Shown here: one piece after another, positions 62,476 through 64,000 of the stretch
Position numbering within the stretch: position 1 is the stretch's first letter
Layout: each line of letters starts with the position of its first letter
Source: Salipaludibacillus aurantiacus
GTDB lineage: Bacteria; Bacillota; Bacilli; Bacillales; Salisediminibacteriaceae
DNA length: 64,000 bases
Reading direction: 5' to 3'
Assembly: GCF_900111295.1 (NCBI RefSeq)
Contig: NZ_FOGT01000006.1
Coordinates: 124,001 to 188,000 of the forward strand
The notes under the pieces: model-generated
What the model saw: only the letters and a program-made list of their open reading frames with translations
The model's database searches: none
Told to the model about the DNA's origin: nothing
Position numbers and translations under genes: made by a program

Positions 62476-62700
62476 ATGCCATGGCAGCAGAAAATCCCGT
62501 ACTTAACTGGTCAGCCTGTTGGCGTCTCTTTTGTAAATGGCACCGGAACCTCAGGCATCTTATGCGGTGTTTCTGATGGTAAGCTTCTTGTTATGGAATA
62601 CCTCTATCAGAGGCAATTCGCCTTAAAGCAATATAATATTTATACTATTCAGGATATAAACCAGTTTCCCGTTTGTCCTAGCCAGCAGCCGCTATATTAA
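62476..62700 (+). CDS. Small conserved protein of unknown function (74 aa)
   Basis: The product has GQPVGVSFVNGTGTSGILCG (about 12-31), a beta-rich Sm-like or SH3-like core, then VMEYLYQRQFALKQY and the end DINQFPVCPSQQPLY. The pattern fits a small protein seen in spore formers, but I cannot name it. AAAGGAG lies nine bases upstream of ATG, and a terminator follows the stop. Function unknown; divergent partner at 61614. Confidence 0.72.
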   Translation: MPWQQKIPYLTGQPVGVSFVNGTGTSGILCGVSDGKLLVMEYLYQRQFALKQYNIYTIQDINQFPVCPSQQPLY

Positions 62701-62708
62701 TGTAAACA

Positions 62709-62755
62709 AAAACAGAGGCCTTCACCAAGTTTAGTAACTTGATAAAAGGCCTCTC
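62709..62755 (+). terminator. Terminator of the 74-aa protein gene
   Basis: AGAGGCC / GGCCTCT stem with inner CAAGTTTAGTAACTTG pairing, followed by TCTTAT. A related AAGAGGC / GCCTCTCTT hairpin occurs at about 62850-62880. Confidence 0.7.
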
Positions 62756-62880
62756 TTATATTTCTATAATTAAGCTTATTCATATTAGGTAAGCTTAAGA
62801 TCACCGCTATACTTTGTAAAATAGCCGGAAATGACCTTTCCATAATAAAAGAGGCGTTCCGATAGCGGACTGCCTCTCTT

Positions 62881-63228
62881 CTGTTCATATTATTAACTTA
62901 AAAATTAAACTTGAAAGTCAAAGCAAAGGACATATCAAACGGTTCTGAGAGTTCTGACCTTTACTTTCCTTCTGAGACAACATGTGTATCATATCTTTCG
63001 AATTAGCAAAAGGATGGAATATCGCATTTAATTCTTAGTAATTAAAGTTAAATCTACAGTATCAATATAATCCTAATTCTTAATTAGAGGTTGGGACCTC
63101 GATATTAAGGAACAGAGGTGTTTTGTGTACTAGTTAAATATAATAGGTCTTTATTTTCAGCTGTTTCATAACTAATAAACTTCATTCATATGCCATTTCA
63201 TCCCAGACATTTTCATTTGGAATGACAG
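62881..63228. other. Gene-free stretch
   Basis: No coding region, repeat or RNA is supported; the region is AT-rich and probably decayed. Confidence 0.4.
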
Positions 63229-63294
63229 CTAGAACCCATTAATAGGTCCGGGTTTAAGGTTATGATATACATGCTTTATTTCTGTATATTCGGC
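63229..63294 (-). pseudogene. Relic of an aldehyde dehydrogenase C-terminus (gbsA-like)
   Basis: On the minus strand the frame reads AEYTEIKHVYHNLKPG then PINGF and a stop. The GbsA end in this window is EEYTESKHIFHNLKPQ then PLKWF and a stop, matching at about 14 of 21 positions in register with the stop codon. Upstream the frame is lost, with no GRELGK motif. It is the final 20 codons of a lost aldehyde dehydrogenase gene. Confidence 0.7.
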
Positions 63295-63428
63295 AAGTGT
63301 AACAAGGTAGAATATTTTTCCCTTTTATAGTACTTATCCAAGAAAGAAATTGTAACCCAAAAATCATTAATTACGCCAGGTAGGAACTATCCAATAAAGT
63401 TCAGAAATCTGTTCCATACAACTAAGAA

Positions 63429-63464
63429 AAAACCCCTCATTAGTGAAAATCAATGAGGGGTTTT
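63429..63464 (-). terminator. Terminator of groEL
   Basis: Stem AAAACCCCTCATT-type (AAAACCCCTCAT / ATGAGGGGTTTT) with A run on the left; 90 bases after the groEL stop. Confidence 0.9.
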
Positions 63465-63553
63465 AAAACTAAGACATGAATTTTATTAAAATCCAGTCAA
63501 TACTCTTTTAAAAGGTATCAAATCCTTTTGTAGTAAAGGGCTCAAGGAGCAGC

Positions 63554-64000
63554 TTACATCATGCCGCCCATTCCGCCCATGCCACCCATGCCGCCCATGT
63601 CCGGCATTCCGCCGCCTGAGCCTTCTTCTTCTGGGTGATCAGCGATAACTGCTTCTGTTGTTAAGAACATAGCAGAGACAGATGCTGCGTTTTGAAGCGC
63701 GGAACGTGTTACCTTAGTTGGGTCAACGATTCCAGCTTCAATCATGTTCACATAGTCGCCTGTTGCGGCGTTAAATCCGATGCCAACCTGCTCGCCTTTG
63801 AGACGTTCAACGATAATTGAGCCTTCAAGGCCTGCGTTTTCAGCGATTTGGCGCACCGGCTCTTCAAGGGCACGGAGCACGATGTTAACACCTGTTGCTT
63901 CGTCACCTTCAACGGCAATTCCGCGGACGGCGTTCAGCACGTTAATTAATGCTGTACCACCGCCGGCCACAATTCCTTCTTCAACGGCTGCACGAGTGGA
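63554..64000 (-). CDS. groEL: Chaperonin GroEL (C-terminal part; continues beyond the window)
   Basis: The minus-strand frame is open to the window edge, so only the last 148 residues are visible: the equatorial segment [74 protein letters not shown], and the flexible Gly-Met tail [13 protein letters not shown]. The 60-kDa chaperonin folds proteins in the cytoplasm with GroES. Start and promoter (usually CIRCE-controlled) are outside the window. Confidence 0.97.
   Translation of the reverse strand, partial: STRAAVEEGIVAGGGTALINVLNAVRGIAVEGDEATGVNIVLRALEEPVRQIAENAGLEGSIIVERLKGEQVGIGFNAATGDYVNMIEAGIVDPTKVTRSALQNAASVSAMFLTTEAVIADHPEEEGSGGGMPDMGGMGGMGGMGGMM

Noticed and set aside
62697-62888. 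63-codon minus-strand frame
   Set aside because: It spans two hairpins including the terminator of the 74-residue protein gene and has no plausible start signal.

Overview
The window looks like chromosomal DNA of a spore-forming, probably halophilic or alkaliphilic, Bacillaceae bacterium. Signs are the low-to-moderate GC content, strong AGGAGG-type ribosome binding sites, frequent GTG and TTG starts, spore genes (CotF-like coat protein, YjcZ family), a SinI-domain antirepressor, a YpjP family protein, an NhaC-type Na+/H+ antiporter, and heavy investment in glycine betaine. The assignment is inferred from gene content only. I see no rRNA, tRNA, CRISPR array, prophage or intact insertion sequence. 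Layout: 0-0.4 kb, the 3' end of a rhodanese/TusA fusion reductase. 0.75-2.9 kb, a GbsR-type regulator, an isochorismatase-fold hydrolase and a betaine-type binding lipoprotein. 2.9-6.4 kb, cydDC. 6.5-7.4 kb, nested intergenic repeats, then a small SinI-domain gene behind what looks like a complete cyclic-di-GMP-I (GEMM-I) riboswitch. 7.8-11.8 kb, a response regulator and a 1112-residue double-kinase hybrid sensor. 12-17.7 kb, ypjP, an SDR, nhaC and an AsnB/AsnO-type asparagine synthetase. 17.9-30.6 kb, a mostly minus-strand fatty-acid degradation region (acyl-CoA ligase, quinone oxidoreductase, two acyl-CoA dehydrogenases, ComB-like phosphatase, APH-fold kinase, enoyl-CoA hydratase, hydroxyacyl-CoA dehydrogenase, TetR regulator, SDR) interrupted by a nine-copy 52-bp tandem array. 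30.8-34.6 kb, a secreted beta-glucanase with two nearly identical GH16 domains and its LacI-type regulator. 34.8-43.9 kb, a BASS transporter, Nei glycosylase, a phytoene/squalene-synthase-like protein, YjcZ, YfcC and BCCT transporters, a PAS-STAS protein and two spore-coat-type genes. 44-51.3 kb, gamma-glutamyltransferase, an SDR, a DUF418 operon, murF and ddl. 51.7-55.2 kb, an FNT channel, a six-copy 104-bp array, a ZIP-like membrane protein and an aldo/keto reductase. 55.4-60.7 kb, a choline-to-glycine-betaine locus (gbsA, gbsR, binding lipoprotein, GMC-type betA). 61-64 kb, a patch with gene relics and two small genes, then the 3' part of groEL. Functional themes: osmoprotection is represented twice by a GbsR-type regulator plus a binding protein lacking any ABC ATPase or permease, once by a BCCT carrier, and by choline oxidation; a shared AT-rich dyad precedes four genes of the second locus. 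Fatty-acid oxidation genes carry a perfect TetR-type dyad before two transcription units. The beta-glucanase and its LacI regulator share three copies of a CGAAA-n-CG-n-TTTCG-type operator. The most unusual material is non-coding: the GEMM-I/SinI pair, the two related tandem arrays with 52- and 104-bp periods, the 21-bp array, the nested repeats, and the groEL and aldehyde-dehydrogenase relics near the right edge.
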